DNA of 64,000 bases from Coriobacteriaceae bacterium (lineage in GTDB: Bacteria; Actinomycetota; Coriobacteriia; Coriobacteriales; Coriobacteriaceae). Below the pieces are notes generated by a model that did no database searches, was not told the DNA's origin, and saw only the letters and a list, made by a program, of their open reading frames with translations. Of the stretch, positions 24,410 to 33,460 are shown piece after piece. Numbering within the stretch: position 1 is the stretch's first letter; each line of letters starts with the position of its first letter. Location of the stretch: contig CABIWB010000008.1 in assembly GCA_902362275.1 (NCBI GenBank), forward strand, positions 1-64,000. The letters are read 5' to 3'. The translations under genes and the position numbers were made by a program.

Positions 24410-24688
24410 CTACTGGATGTTGTCGCGGATGCCCAGAGCCTTGATGAGCTCACGGTACTCGACGATGTCGTTCTTCTTGATGTAGGAGAGAAGACGACGA
24501 CGACGGCCGACGAGCATGAGCAGGCCACGACGGGTGTGGAAGTCCTTCTGGTGGGACTTCATGTGCTCGGTCAGCTCCTTGATGCGCTCGGACAGGATGG
24601 CGACCTGAACCTTGGGGTTGCCGGTGTCGACCGGGGTGTTACCGAACTGGGCAGTCAGCTCCGCCTTGCGCTCTTTGGAAACAGTCAT
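24410..24688 (-). CDS. rpsO: 30S ribosomal protein S15
   Basis: S15 binds 16S rRNA early in 30S assembly. The 92-residue product is close to the usual 89 and contains HxKDFHTRRGLLMLVGRRRRLL in part (seen as HTRRGLLMLVGRRRRLLSYI). The ATG at 24688 is preceded by AAAGGTG and starts MTVSKERKAEL; the in-frame extension upstream is not S15-like. It has its own terminator and lies between recO and pnp. Confidence 0.97.
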   Translation of the reverse strand: MTVSKERKAELTAQFGNTPVDTGNPKVQVAILSERIKELTEHMKSHQKDFHTRRGLLMLVGRRRRLLSYIKKNDIVEYRELIKALGIRDNIQ

Positions 24689-24826
24689 TGTTTCACCTTT
24701 CGTTTTGCGTCGCCATAGGGCGACTCGATTCGCCTCGGACTGGGAAGCCGCCGGTGGAGCGAGCAACCAAGGTCGAGGTACCAACAGGTCGGTATGTTAC
24801 CACAAGCAGCCCGCGCCTGCGCATCA

Positions 24827-25576
24827 TCACCGACCCAACATGAATTCCATCGCACGGAGGCGCTGGTCGGTATGCGTCGCCGCCCACACATGCGAAAGCC
24901 CAAGCAAGAACGCCGCCGTATGCGAGTCGATTTTCTCGGCCAAAAGCGCATCGAAGGTCATCGACATGAGGGCGCGCAGCCATGCGACCTCACCGGTCGA
25001 CACCAGTTCGGCACCTGGAACGCTCGACGCGCACGACCCGCACATGAGACCGCCCGCCTGGGCTGAAAAATACGACAGCATGGGGTCTCCGCACAGCACA
25101 CAGGCCGAAAAATCGGGACGATAGCCAACGTGCGATAGCAGCTTAAAGACATATGCCGCCACAAGTAGGTCCATATGTGCCGTGTCAAGCCCGCTGCCCA
25201 CCAGGGCAAGCGCTCGCTGCGTTATGGCAAAGGTAAACGGGTCCTCGGCGTCCTCGAACGAGCACGCGCGCGCGACCTCGGCGATCGCGCTTGCGGCGCA
25301 GGTCGTCTCGTAATCGGGCGCAGCGCCGAGCGGCGCCTCCATAAGCTCGGCCTGGGAAACCACGTCGAGCGACCGTCCATGCGCGAGCAGCATATCAACG
25401 GTACAGAACAGCTCGCAGCGCGCAGCCAGGCGTCCGCCGGGTTTGCGGGCGCCCTTTGCCACGGCACGAACCTGCCGACCCTGCTCGTCAAGCATCGTCA
25501 AGATCAGGTCCGTCTCTTTGAGCTTGGTCTTATCGAGGACGAGCACCTTCGTACGATATGTCCGGGAGCCTGCCAT
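24827..25576 (-). CDS. recO: DNA repair protein RecO
   Basis: RecO helps load RecA onto SSB-coated single-stranded DNA in the RecFOR pathway. The 249-residue protein starts with the RecO OB-fold (YRTKVLVLDKTKLKETDLIL, about 7-26) and has a C-terminal zinc-binding part with CVLCGDP and CGSC cysteine pairs. The length matches the family. It follows era by 15 bp, the common era-recO order. Confidence 0.95.
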   Translation of the reverse strand: MAGSRTYRTKVLVLDKTKLKETDLILTMLDEQGRQVRAVAKGARKPGGRLAARCELFCTVDMLLAHGRSLDVVSQAELMEAPLGAAPDYETTCAASAIAEVARACSFEDAEDPFTFAITQRALALVGSGLDTAHMDLLVAAYVFKLLSHVGYRPDFSACVLCGDPMLSYFSAQAGGLMCGSCASSVPGAELVSTGEVAWLRALMSMTFDALLAEKIDSHTAAFLLGLSHVWAATHTDQRLRAMEFMLGR

Positions 25577-25591
25577 GCGCGCCGCGCGCCC

Positions 25592-26659
25592 TTAGTCCTC
25601 GGCGTTATAGCCAAAGCGGCGAATCTGGGCCTCGTCGTCACGCCAGCCGGCCTTGACCTTCACGTCCAGCTCCAAAAAGACCTGCGTGCCAAAAATGCGC
25701 TCAAGATCGCGACGGGCGTCGATACCGATATGCTTAATCATCTCGCCGCCCTTACCGATGATGATGCCCTTTTGGCCCTCACGCTCGACGTAAATGGTGG
25801 CGTGCACGCGCAGTACCTTCTTGGTCTGCTCGAGCGCATCGCAAATCACGCCAACGGAGTGCGGGATCTCATCACGGGTGCGGCGCAAGACCTTCTCGCG
25901 CACAAACTCGGCAACGAGCGTCTCATCGGAAGCGTCGGTACCCATGTCCTCGGGGAACCAACGCGGACCCTCAGGCAAAAAGTGCGCAACGGTCTCGATA
26001 AAGGCATCGACGTTGAAGTTCTTGACCGACGACGTCACAATCTCGTCGTCATATTCCATAAGCTCGTGGGCAGCCTTAAGCTGCTCCATGACCTGTGCGG
26101 GGTCGGCCTCATCGGCCTTGGTGAGCACCAGGACCTTCTTGCAACGAGCGCATCTGACGCGCTCGGCAACCCAGGCGTCTCCCCTGCCGATCGGCTTGGT
26201 GGCATCAATCAAAAACGCGACGACGTCGACATCGTTCAACTCGAACAGTGCGCTCTTGTTGAGCTCGGACCCCAGGCCGTCCTTGGGCTTATGAATACCC
26301 GGGGTATCGACAAAGACCAGCTGGTAGCCGGGACGGTTGACGACGGCGCGCATGCGACGGCGGGTCGTCTGTGCCACCGGCGAGGTGATGGCGACCTTTT
26401 TGCCATAGCAGGCATTAAGCAGCGTGGACTTGCCGGCGTTGGGACGACCGACCAGGGCCACGAAGCCGCTGCGGAAACCGGGTTCCACGTCACCAAAGCC
26501 CATAGGACCGTCGTCCTCGTCGCACAGGGAGTCGAGTTCCTCGTCGCTCATGCCCTCAAACGGGTCGAACTCCTCGACATCCTCGAGCTCCTCGGTATCC
26601 ACCGCGTCAAGGACCTCGTCATCCAAAACTTCATCGGTAGGCTGCATATTGTCGGACAT
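25592..26659 (-). CDS. era: GTPase Era with an acidic N-terminal extension
   Basis: Era is a GTPase that binds the 3' end of 16S rRNA and aids 30S maturation. The 355-residue protein has G1 GRPNAGKST (about 73-81), G3 DTPGIHKPKDG, G4 TKADE, and a C-terminal KH domain with GIIIGKGGEMIKHIG. It is about 55 residues longer than usual because of an N-terminal stretch rich in Asp and Glu (about 1-58). The ATG with a nearby GGGGATTCC context gives that extension; a shorter start is not obvious. The order ybeY-dgkA-era-recO is typical. Confidence 0.95.
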   Translation of the reverse strand: MSDNMQPTDEVLDDEVLDAVDTEELEDVEEFDPFEGMSDEELDSLCDEDDGPMGFGDVEPGFRSGFVALVGRPNAGKSTLLNACYGKKVAITSPVAQTTRRRMRAVVNRPGYQLVFVDTPGIHKPKDGLGSELNKSALFELNDVDVVAFLIDATKPIGRGDAWVAERVRCARCKKVLVLTKADEADPAQVMEQLKAAHELMEYDDEIVTSSVKNFNVDAFIETVAHFLPEGPRWFPEDMGTDASDETLVAEFVREKVLRRTRDEIPHSVGVICDALEQTKKVLRVHATIYVEREGQKGIIIGKGGEMIKHIGIDARRDLERIFGTQVFLELDVKVKAGWRDDEAQIRRFGYNAED

Positions 26660-26671
26660 GGGAATCCCCTT

Positions 26672-27049
26672 CTAAATAAAGCCGAGCGCGCGGGCAAATA
26701 CCAGCACGCCCACAATCGCGGCGGTGATGGAAAGAACGTATACAGAGGCGGCGGCGATGTCCTTCGCACGCTTGGCCAGCGGATGGAGCTCCTGGGTCGC
26801 TAGGTCGACGATAGCCTCCATAGCGGTGTTGCACAGCTCGCCGTGAATCACCAGGCCACAACAGATGATAATCGTGGCCCACTCGGCAATGTCGAGCCCC
26901 ACGATACAGCCGGCGATGACGGTACACACGCCCGCCACGAGCATGACCTTAATGTTGCGCTCGGTCTTGACGGCGGTGACGAAGCCCTCCATGGCGTAGG
27001 AAAACGACTTTAAGAAGGACGGATGGTCCTTGTTCGATCCGGGAATCAT
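26672..27049 (-). CDS. dgkA: diacylglycerol/undecaprenol kinase (DgkA family)
   Basis: This small membrane kinase phosphorylates undecaprenol or diacylglycerol for envelope lipid recycling. The 125-residue protein has three hydrophobic helices and the signature E-x2-NTA-x-EA-x2-D, seen as ELCNTAMEAIVD (about 70-81). In Gram-positive bacteria this family mainly acts on undecaprenol, so that activity is the more likely one. It lies between ybeY and era, the usual position. Confidence 0.92.
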   Translation of the reverse strand: MIPGSNKDHPSFLKSFSYAMEGFVTAVKTERNIKVMLVAGVCTVIAGCIVGLDIAEWATIIICCGLVIHGELCNTAMEAIVDLATQELHPLAKRAKDIAAASVYVLSITAAIVGVLVFARALGFI

Positions 27050-27058
27050 AGACGGCTC

Positions 27059-27568
27059 CTAGTCGTGGGCGTGGTTGGTGATGGGGCCGACGTGGACTAG
27101 CTTAGGGTCCTCGCCGCGCTCGAGCGCCAGATCGCGCAGGATGGCGTCCTCGCGGGCCTCCATGACCTCGGCCTCGTCGTCCTCGATGTGGTCATAGCCC
27201 AGCAGGTGCAGCATTCCGTGTACGAGCATCAGACGGCACTCGTCAGCGGGGCTATTGCCAAAACCGGGGGCCTGACGGGCAATAACCTGCGGGGCCAAGA
27301 TAATATCGCCGAGCTCGAGCGTCTCATCGGCGGGAATGTCATCGTCGAAGGCCGAATCGCACTCAAACGAAAGCACATCGGTGGTGCGGTCGATACCGCG
27401 CCACTCGTGGTTGAGCTCGTGCATCTCGTCCTCGTCGACATACGAAAGGGAAATCTCGACTCCACGTTCAACGCCCTCGGCGGCAAGCACAACCTCGCAG
27501 ATGTGCTCCACCTCCTGCGCGTCGAGCAGCGTATCGAGCTCGGCATCGTTGCTGATCAATACACTCAA
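27059..27568 (-). CDS. ybeY: endoribonuclease YbeY
   Basis: YbeY is a zinc-dependent endoribonuclease in 16S rRNA 3'-end maturation and ribosome quality control. The 169-residue protein carries the zinc motif HGMLHLLGYDH (about 115-125). The start is TTG at 27568, overlapping the phoH stop (TTGA), with AAAGGAG 5 bp upstream. phoH-ybeY-dgkA-era is a conserved unit for RNA and ribosome processing. Confidence 0.95.
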   Translation of the reverse strand: MSVLISNDAELDTLLDAQEVEHICEVVLAAEGVERGVEISLSYVDEDEMHELNHEWRGIDRTTDVLSFECDSAFDDDIPADETLELGDIILAPQVIARQAPGFGNSPADECRLMLVHGMLHLLGYDHIEDDEAEVMEAREDAILRDLALERGEDPKLVHVGPITNHAHD

Positions 27569-28551
27569 CGGGACTCCTTTCGGTCGCGCGGGCGCTGCTC
27601 GCGCACGTCATCATAAGCTTCATATGCCTCGACGATACGACCCACCAGGGCATGGCGCACCACGTCGGCACGCTCGAGGTGAGAAAATGCGACATCGTCG
27701 ACACGGCCCAAAATCTGCTCAACGTCAGCAAGACCGCCACGACGACCCACCAGGTCGCGCTGGCTCAGGTCGCCGGTAATCACGAACTTGGAGTTGAACC
27801 CAAGGCGTGTCAGGAACATCTTCATCTGCTCGGGCGTGGTATTTTGCGCCTCGTCGAGCACCACGAAGGCATCACTCAGTGTGCGGCCGCGCATGTAGGC
27901 AAGCGGGGCGATCTCGATCACGCCACGCTCCATAAGCTCATCGGTGCGCTCGCGATCCATCATGTCAAAAAGGGCGTCGTAGAGCGGACGCATGTAGGGG
28001 TCGATCTTTTCCTCAAGGGTACCGGGCAAAAAGCCCAGATTCTCCCCCGCCTCGACAACCGGACGCGTCAAGATCAAACGGCCCACCTCGTGACGCTTGA
28101 GCGCGGCAACGGCGAGCGCCATGGCCAGATAGGTCTTACCGGTACCGGCGGGACCCAAGCCAAAGGTGATGGCATGCGAGCGGATGGCATCCACATAGCG
28201 CTTTTGCCCGAGCGTCTTGGGACGAATGACGCGGCCGCGATACGAAAGCAGCACGTCATCGCGAAGCGACGTAGCCTCGTGCTCACCGTCGCGCAAGACG
28301 GCCAGGCAGCGAGAGACATCGTCGGCAGACAGTGTGCGCCCGGCGGCCGCCTCGCGAAAAGCGTGCTCGAAAAAGCGCGCCACGAGTTCGACCTCGTCCG
28401 GGTCGCCGCTCACGGCGATGCTATCGCCACGGGCGACCACGTGAGCGCGAACCAAGCTCTCGAGCACGCGAAGGACGCCGTCGCCGGCGCCCAAAACGCA
28501 CGAGGGATCAATTCCCTCGGGAACGGTAAGTCTAATCTTCGAGGCTTCCAT
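27565..28551 (-). CDS. phoH: PhoH family ATPase
   Basis: The 328-residue protein has a KH-like N-terminal part and a P-loop ATPase domain with GLGPAGTGKTYLAMA (Walker A) and FVVLDEAQN (Walker B). PhoH-like proteins are predicted RNA helicases or RNA-linked ATPases; the exact function is unknown. The ATG at 28551 was chosen (MEASKIRLTVPEG) because GGGAGG lies just upstream; it overlaps the end of mtaB by 20 bp. It is followed by ybeY, a constant partner in many bacteria. Confidence 0.93.
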   Translation of the reverse strand: MEASKIRLTVPEGIDPSCVLGAGDGVLRVLESLVRAHVVARGDSIAVSGDPDEVELVARFFEHAFREAAAGRTLSADDVSRCLAVLRDGEHEATSLRDDVLLSYRGRVIRPKTLGQKRYVDAIRSHAITFGLGPAGTGKTYLAMALAVAALKRHEVGRLILTRPVVEAGENLGFLPGTLEEKIDPYMRPLYDALFDMMDRERTDELMERGVIEIAPLAYMRGRTLSDAFVVLDEAQNTTPEQMKMFLTRLGFNSKFVITGDLSQRDLVGRRGGLADVEQILGRVDDVAFSHLERADVVRHALVGRIVEAYEAYDDVREQRPRDRKESR

Positions 28552-29824
28552 GAACCTCCCTGCGTGCATGGACCAAGCCGGAATCATCGACTCCGATGAT
28601 AGCAACATCGAGCAGGCACGGGGCTGTAAGTCCACAGGTATCGTCAAGACGGGCATGGTGGAACGAGCCGAGCGTCAGGTTGTCACCATACTCGAGCACG
28701 GCACGCTCGACCGTGCCCACGCGACGACGAGCGTCGGCAATAGCGAGCTCCTGTGCGGCGGCCCGCATACGGCGGCTGCGCTCGGCCATAACCTCGGGTG
28801 GCACCTGGTCGGGCATGTCGGCAGCAAGGGTACCGGGACGCTTGCTGTAGCGGAACACGTGCATACGCGAGAAACCCACACGGCGGCACAGCGCCAGCGA
28901 CTCCTCGAACTCCTCGTCCGTCTCACCAGGAAAACCGACGATGACATCGCACGAAAGGGACGCCTGGGGCAAGTTGGCGCGAATCATACGCACCGTGTCC
29001 TCAAAGGCTTCGGCGCTATAGGGACGGCCCATGCGATGCAGGGTCGCCGTGCAGCCGGACTGCACGGGCAGGTGCAAAAACGGGGCGATACGCTGCGGGT
29101 AGCGCGCCATAACCTTAAGCAGGCGCTCGGAGATATCCATGGGCTCGACCGAGGAAATGCGCACATGCGGAATAGACGTGCGCTCCATGATGGCCTCGAG
29201 CAGCTCATCGATTTCGACGTGCTCGTCGGTCGCGCTCTTGCCATCGTAGGCACCCAGGTTCACACCGGTCAGCACCACCTCGGGCACGCCGGCCTCCTGG
29301 GCCTCGCGAACTTGCTCGAGCACGGACTCGACGGGCACGGAGCGCTCGGGGCCGCGCGCCTTCCACACAATGCAATAGGTGCAGCGATGGTTGCAGCCAT
29401 CCTGAATCTTCACGCCCAGGCGAGAGCGACCGAGCGCATCGACCACCTCGCCATCGCTGCAGGCGGGAACGCTATCGGACTCAACACCCAGCACCTCGCA
29501 TACACGTTCGGCGACATCTATCTTGGAAGGCTCGGCAATCACGCGATCCGAAAGCTCCGACAGCTCCTCGGGATGCAAATTGACCACGCATCCGGTCACG
29601 ACCACATAGGGCTCGTTTGGATGGGCCAGCGCATGACGGACGGCCTTACGGGTCTTGGCCTCGGCCTCGCCCGTAACGGCACAAGTGTTAATGACGATCA
29701 GATCGGCATCCTGGGGCTCCACAATAGCAAAGCCCAAGCGCATAAGATCGGCAGTGATACGGTCAGACTCAACCCGGTTGACACGGCAGCCGAGGTTGAC
29801 GACGGAAATATGGGGTGCGAGCAC
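28532..29824 (-). CDS. mtaB: tRNA (t6A37) methylthiotransferase MtaB
   Basis: MtaB is a radical-SAM enzyme that turns t6A37 into ms2t6A37 in tRNAs for ANN codons. The 430-residue protein begins HISVVNLGCRVNRVESD, typical of MtaB (compare YqeV of Bacillus), has NTCAV as the second cluster motif and the radical-SAM triad DGCNHRCTYCIVWKARG. The start is GTG at 29824, with AAGGAG 5 bp upstream and 9 bp after the dnaJ stop. With MiaB and RimO, all three bacterial methylthiotransferase families are in this window. Confidence 0.93.
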   Translation of the reverse strand: MLAPHISVVNLGCRVNRVESDRITADLMRLGFAIVEPQDADLIVINTCAVTGEAEAKTRKAVRHALAHPNEPYVVVTGCVVNLHPEELSELSDRVIAEPSKIDVAERVCEVLGVESDSVPACSDGEVVDALGRSRLGVKIQDGCNHRCTYCIVWKARGPERSVPVESVLEQVREAQEAGVPEVVLTGVNLGAYDGKSATDEHVEIDELLEAIMERTSIPHVRISSVEPMDISERLLKVMARYPQRIAPFLHLPVQSGCTATLHRMGRPYSAEAFEDTVRMIRANLPQASLSCDVIVGFPGETDEEFEESLALCRRVGFSRMHVFRYSKRPGTLAADMPDQVPPEVMAERSRRMRAAAQELAIADARRRVGTVERAVLEYGDNLTLGSFHHARLDDTCGLTAPCLLDVAIIGVDDSGLVHARREVHGSLED

Positions 29825-29833
29825 GCGGGCTCC

Positions 29834-30982
29834 TTAATCGAGGATATCGTCGAGGGCACTCTTGATACGGTCGGTCACCGACTTCTTACCGGAAGCGACG
29901 TCATCGCCCATCTCACCGGCAAAAGCACGGAGCAGCTCGCGCTGCTTATTGGAAAGATTGGTGGGAACAACCACGCGCAGTTGCACGATCAGGCGGCCAC
30001 GCGAACCGCCACCGCCAATGCGCGGCATGCCGTAATTATTGACGCTCACGGTGTCGCCGTACTGGGCGCCGGCGGGAACCGTCACCTTAACGACCTCGTC
30101 GGGCATAATGCCCTCGACCTCGATCTCGCAGCCGAGCGCAGCCTGCGCAATCGAGATATCGCTCACCAGGTACAGGTCGTCCCCGTTGCGCTTAAAGCGC
30201 TCATGGTCGGCAACGCGCACGTTGACAATCAGGTCGCCCGAAGGCTCGCCGCGAAGGCCGGCCTCGCCAAAGCCGCTCACGCGCAGCTGGCGACCGGTCG
30301 AAACGCCGGCGGGAATATCGATGTCGATCTTTTCGTGCGAAGGCGTGCGGCCTTGACCGTCGCAGGTCTCGCAGGGATGATCGATAACCGTGCCCTCGCC
30401 ATGGCAGTCGGGGCAAGGCGAGGAAGACTGAACCTGGCCCAGGAACGAACGCTGAACCGTCGTGACGTAGCCCGTACCGTGGCAGCGGCCGCACTGCTTT
30501 TCCTGTGCGCCCTCTGCCCTACCGGTGCCATTGCAGTCCTCGCAAGGAGCAAGGCGGTCATAGCTGATTGTCTTTTTGCAGCCGAGCGCCGCCTCCTCAA
30601 GGGTCACCGAAAGGGAGATGGCCATATCACGGCCGCGACGACGCTCACGGCGATTTCGGGCGCCACCGCCGGCGCCGCCGCCAAAGAACGACGAGAAGAG
30701 GTCGTCCATGCCCATGCCGCCAAAGATATCGTTAATGTCGACATAGCCGGAGCCACCGGGACCGTCGGGCGAACCGTAGCGATCGTAGTTTGCACGCTTC
30801 TGATCGTCGGAAAGAACGGAATAGGCCTCGTTGAGCTCCTTGAACTTGGCCTCGGCCTCGGGGTCGTCCGAAACATCCGGGTGTACCGTACGGGCTTTCT
30901 TTAGAAACGCGCGTTTAATCGTCCGCGCGTCGGCATCCTTGTCAACGCCAAGTACCTCGTAGTAATCCCTATTTTCCGACAC
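29834..30982 (-). CDS. dnaJ: chaperone protein DnaJ
   Basis: DnaJ delivers unfolded proteins to DnaK and stimulates its ATPase. The 382-residue protein has the J domain with HPD (about 35-37), a short Gly-rich stretch, four CxxCxGxG zinc motifs (CEDCNGTG, CGRCHGTG, CPDCHGEG, CETCDGQG), and a complete substrate-binding C-terminal domain ending in a normal DnaJ terminus. I chose GTG at 30982, with GGAAGGA 7 bp upstream. dnaK and grpE are not adjacent; a second dnaJ gene lies 81 bp upstream. Confidence 0.95.
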   Translation of the reverse strand: MSENRDYYEVLGVDKDADARTIKRAFLKKARTVHPDVSDDPEAEAKFKELNEAYSVLSDDQKRANYDRYGSPDGPGGSGYVDINDIFGGMGMDDLFSSFFGGGAGGGARNRRERRRGRDMAISLSVTLEEAALGCKKTISYDRLAPCEDCNGTGRAEGAQEKQCGRCHGTGYVTTVQRSFLGQVQSSSPCPDCHGEGTVIDHPCETCDGQGRTPSHEKIDIDIPAGVSTGRQLRVSGFGEAGLRGEPSGDLIVNVRVADHERFKRNGDDLYLVSDISIAQAALGCEIEVEGIMPDEVVKVTVPAGAQYGDTVSVNNYGMPRIGGGGSRGRLIVQLRVVVPTNLSNKQRELLRAFAGEMGDDVASGKKSVTDRIKSALDDILD

Positions 30983-31063
30983 GACCGAATCCTTCCAACT
31001 TTCATTATTGTCACAGTGCGTCCTATACCCAAGCTGGGCCGGCCGCAAACAGAGGGTTTGATG

Positions 31064-32167
31064 TTATTGCATCCCGTAGGGCGAAAGCATGGCCTGCTGC
31101 GAGCAGCTCGCAAACCAGACCGACACGAGCGCAAACATAAAGCCGTTGGCAAAACCATTGGCAAACTGCATTGCGCCCCGCTTCCACCACAGCAGGCTGC
31201 GATGAAGCACGCCGTCCGACAGCACCATGAACAAGCCCATGGCAAACGGAATAAAGCACATCATGGCAAAGGCCGAGAACACGCCCGAGATGGCAGACAG
31301 CACCAAAAACGGTGCGATGATACCCATGAGGTAGAAGCCGGTGCGAGCCTTACCCTCCAGGCGCTCGGCCTCAACGTGCGCACGACCGACCAGATCGCCG
31401 CCCGAAGCGCCGTTCGTGCCGGCGTGTCCCATGTTGGGGATGCGCACCTCGTCGCCATCATGTGTGCCGGCGGGAAACTCAATCGTCTGCTCGGAGGTCA
31501 CACGGGTACGACCGCTGCCACCGCAATCGGGGCACGGATCGGCAACGACCTTGCCGGAACCGCCGCACTCGGGACAAACCGTCTGGAACGTGCCCGCACC
31601 AAACAGGAAGGACAGGTCGACATCGATATGGCCGCGACCACCGCAGCTCGGGCAGGTATGGGCATGCTCTGACGAAACGGAGCCCGATCCGCCGCAATGT
31701 CCGCAGGTGTCAAAGCGGGTGTAGCGAACGGTCTTGTGGGCACCGCTCTTGGCCTCCTTGGCGTCGAGCTTGATATCGACGACCACGTTGGCGCCACTCT
31801 CGGGGTTGTAGGCCGCCTGGCCGCGACGGGGCTGGCCCCAGGCGCCCCCGAAGGGGAAACCGCCGTCAAAGGGATTGCCGTAACCGGCGCTGCCGGCATA
31901 GCCACCGCCATAAGGCGAAGCCGTCGGTGCTCCGGCAAAGGGATTACCCGACCGCATGGCGTCGTAACGCGCACGCTTCTGCTCGTCCGAGAGCACGGCG
32001 TAGGCCTCGGAAACCTCTTTAAACTTTTCCTCGGCATCCGGCTCTTTATTGACGTCCGGATGGAGCTTGCGGGCCTTTTGCTGGAAAGCCTTTTGAATAT
32101 CACGCGAGGTGGCGTCCTTGGAGACGCCCAAAATCTCGTAGTAATCTTTTTCGTTCATCGTCGCCAT
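31064..32167 (-). CDS. DnaJ-like protein with a membrane-spanning C-terminus
   Basis: The 367-residue protein starts as a normal DnaJ: J domain with HPD, a Gly/Phe/Pro region, and four zinc motifs ([32 protein letters not shown]). After [16 protein letters not shown] the second substrate-binding domain is missing. The last 92 or so residues form about three hydrophobic segments (roughly 278-297, 300-318 and 338-355) with the polar turn LLWWKRGAM between them. This predicts a membrane-tethered J protein. ATG at 32167 has AGGAGG 9 bp upstream; an ATG 9 bp later is possible. It is upstream of the full-length dnaJ. Confidence 0.85.
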   Translation of the reverse strand: MATMNEKDYYEILGVSKDATSRDIQKAFQQKARKLHPDVNKEPDAEEKFKEVSEAYAVLSDEQKRARYDAMRSGNPFAGAPTASPYGGGYAGSAGYGNPFDGGFPFGGAWGQPRRGQAAYNPESGANVVVDIKLDAKEAKSGAHKTVRYTRFDTCGHCGGSGSVSSEHAHTCPSCGGRGHIDVDLSFLFGAGTFQTVCPECGGSGKVVADPCPDCGGSGRTRVTSEQTIEFPAGTHDGDEVRIPNMGHAGTNGASGGDLVGRAHVEAERLEGKARTGFYLMGIIAPFLVLSAISGVFSAFAMMCFIPFAMGLFMVLSDGVLHRSLLWWKRGAMQFANGFANGFMFALVSVWFASCSQQAMLSPYGMQ

Positions 32168-32225
32168 GCGCGGCAACCTCCTGCTCACAGCAGCGTATAT
32201 ATTGCGGTAATTCTACCCGAGCGGC

Positions 32226-33458
32226 CTAGGCTAGACCCCAAAACAGCTCGAACAGCATATTTCCATCGAGCCAGCCCAGGTGGGTCGGCGCTAAACGGGC
32301 GCGGGCGCGACCTGCGATAACGTCTTTTGAGGTGACGCGCCCCGCATGTCCTTCAACATGATCGGGCACCCAGGTGGCAAGGCCCAACTCGAGTGCACGG
32401 TCGCAGGCAACCGCCAGCTCGTCAGCAGCAATCACGCTTGCCGAGCGAACCAACAGATCGGGCCCAATGCCACGCGTCATGCGGCAGGCGAGCATCAAAT
32501 CCTCGGCCACCGCCTCGCGCTGCGACAGATACTCGGCATCAAAGGTCGTCGCGGCATCGTCGCGTTGTACCAGACGCACGCGATGCGCATCGCCACGAGC
32601 GGGAACGTCAGGAAACAGCCCGGCCAAACGATCGAAATCCTCGGCGTCGAGCATACCGGCGGCAGAACGACCCAAACCCAAATAGCCCTGTCCGGTCCAA
32701 TAGGCAATGTTGTGGGCGCATTCATGCCCATCGAGCGCGTAGCTCGCCACCTCATACGGATGGTAGCCCGCCGAACTCAGCCGCTCGCGCGCAACGTCCA
32801 TGCATGCGGCTTGGAAATCCTCATCGGGCTCGAGCGACTCATCGCGGCACGCCATGCGATAGAGGGGCGTCCCCTCCTCGAGCGTGAGCGGGTAAACCGA
32901 CACATGATGCGGAGCCGCCGTCAGCACGCCATCGAGCGTGCTCTTCCAACTCGCTGCGGTCTGCCCGGGAAGCCCACACATAAGATCGCACGACACGTCA
33001 AGCCCAGCGTTCTTGACCGTCGCGATGGCAGCGAGCGCCCGATCGGCATCGTGAATACGGCCAATCGCAGCAAGCTCGTCGTTGTCGAGGGTTTGGACTC
33101 CCAGAGAAATGCGCGTGACGCCCACCCCGGCAAGCGCCGCGGTGAGCTGCGAAGTCAACGACTCAGGATTAGCCTCGCAGGTAAACTCAACGGGCTTACA
33201 CCACGCAGAGATACGCCGGGCGAGTTCTACCAGACGCTCCCCCGCCAGCGACGGCGTGCCGCCGCCAACATAGACGGTGCGGACCTGCGCAAGCGCCCCG
33301 GCGTCTCCAAAGGCATCGAGGCGTGCATACAGCTGCTCAAAATAGGCATCGAGCGCAGCGCTCAGATCACACGGAGCAAAACTGCGCGAGTCAAAGTCGC
33401 AGTACCGGCACTTTTGGGCGCAAAACGGCACGTGCACGTACAGCGCGGTAACGGCCAC
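32226..33458 (-). CDS. hemW: radical SAM protein HemW (heme chaperone)
   Basis: HemW is a radical-SAM protein related to coproporphyrinogen III dehydrogenase HemN; members act as heme chaperones rather than as HemN. The 410-residue protein has HVPFCAQKCRYCDF (cluster cysteines near 13, 17 and 20), followed by the GGGTPS motif. The cysteine HemN carries before its CxxxC is absent, as in HemW. It lies between dusB and the dnaJ genes; hemW near dnaJ/lepA is common in Gram-positive bacteria. Confidence 0.9.
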   Translation of the reverse strand: MAVTALYVHVPFCAQKCRYCDFDSRSFAPCDLSAALDAYFEQLYARLDAFGDAGALAQVRTVYVGGGTPSLAGERLVELARRISAWCKPVEFTCEANPESLTSQLTAALAGVGVTRISLGVQTLDNDELAAIGRIHDADRALAAIATVKNAGLDVSCDLMCGLPGQTAASWKSTLDGVLTAAPHHVSVYPLTLEEGTPLYRMACRDESLEPDEDFQAACMDVARERLSSAGYHPYEVASYALDGHECAHNIAYWTGQGYLGLGRSAAGMLDAEDFDRLAGLFPDVPARGDAHRVRLVQRDDAATTFDAEYLSQREAVAEDLMLACRMTRGIGPDLLVRSASVIAADELAVACDRALELGLATWVPDHVEGHAGRVTSKDVIAGRARARLAPTHLGWLDGNMLFELFWGLA

Positions 33459-33460
33459 CC

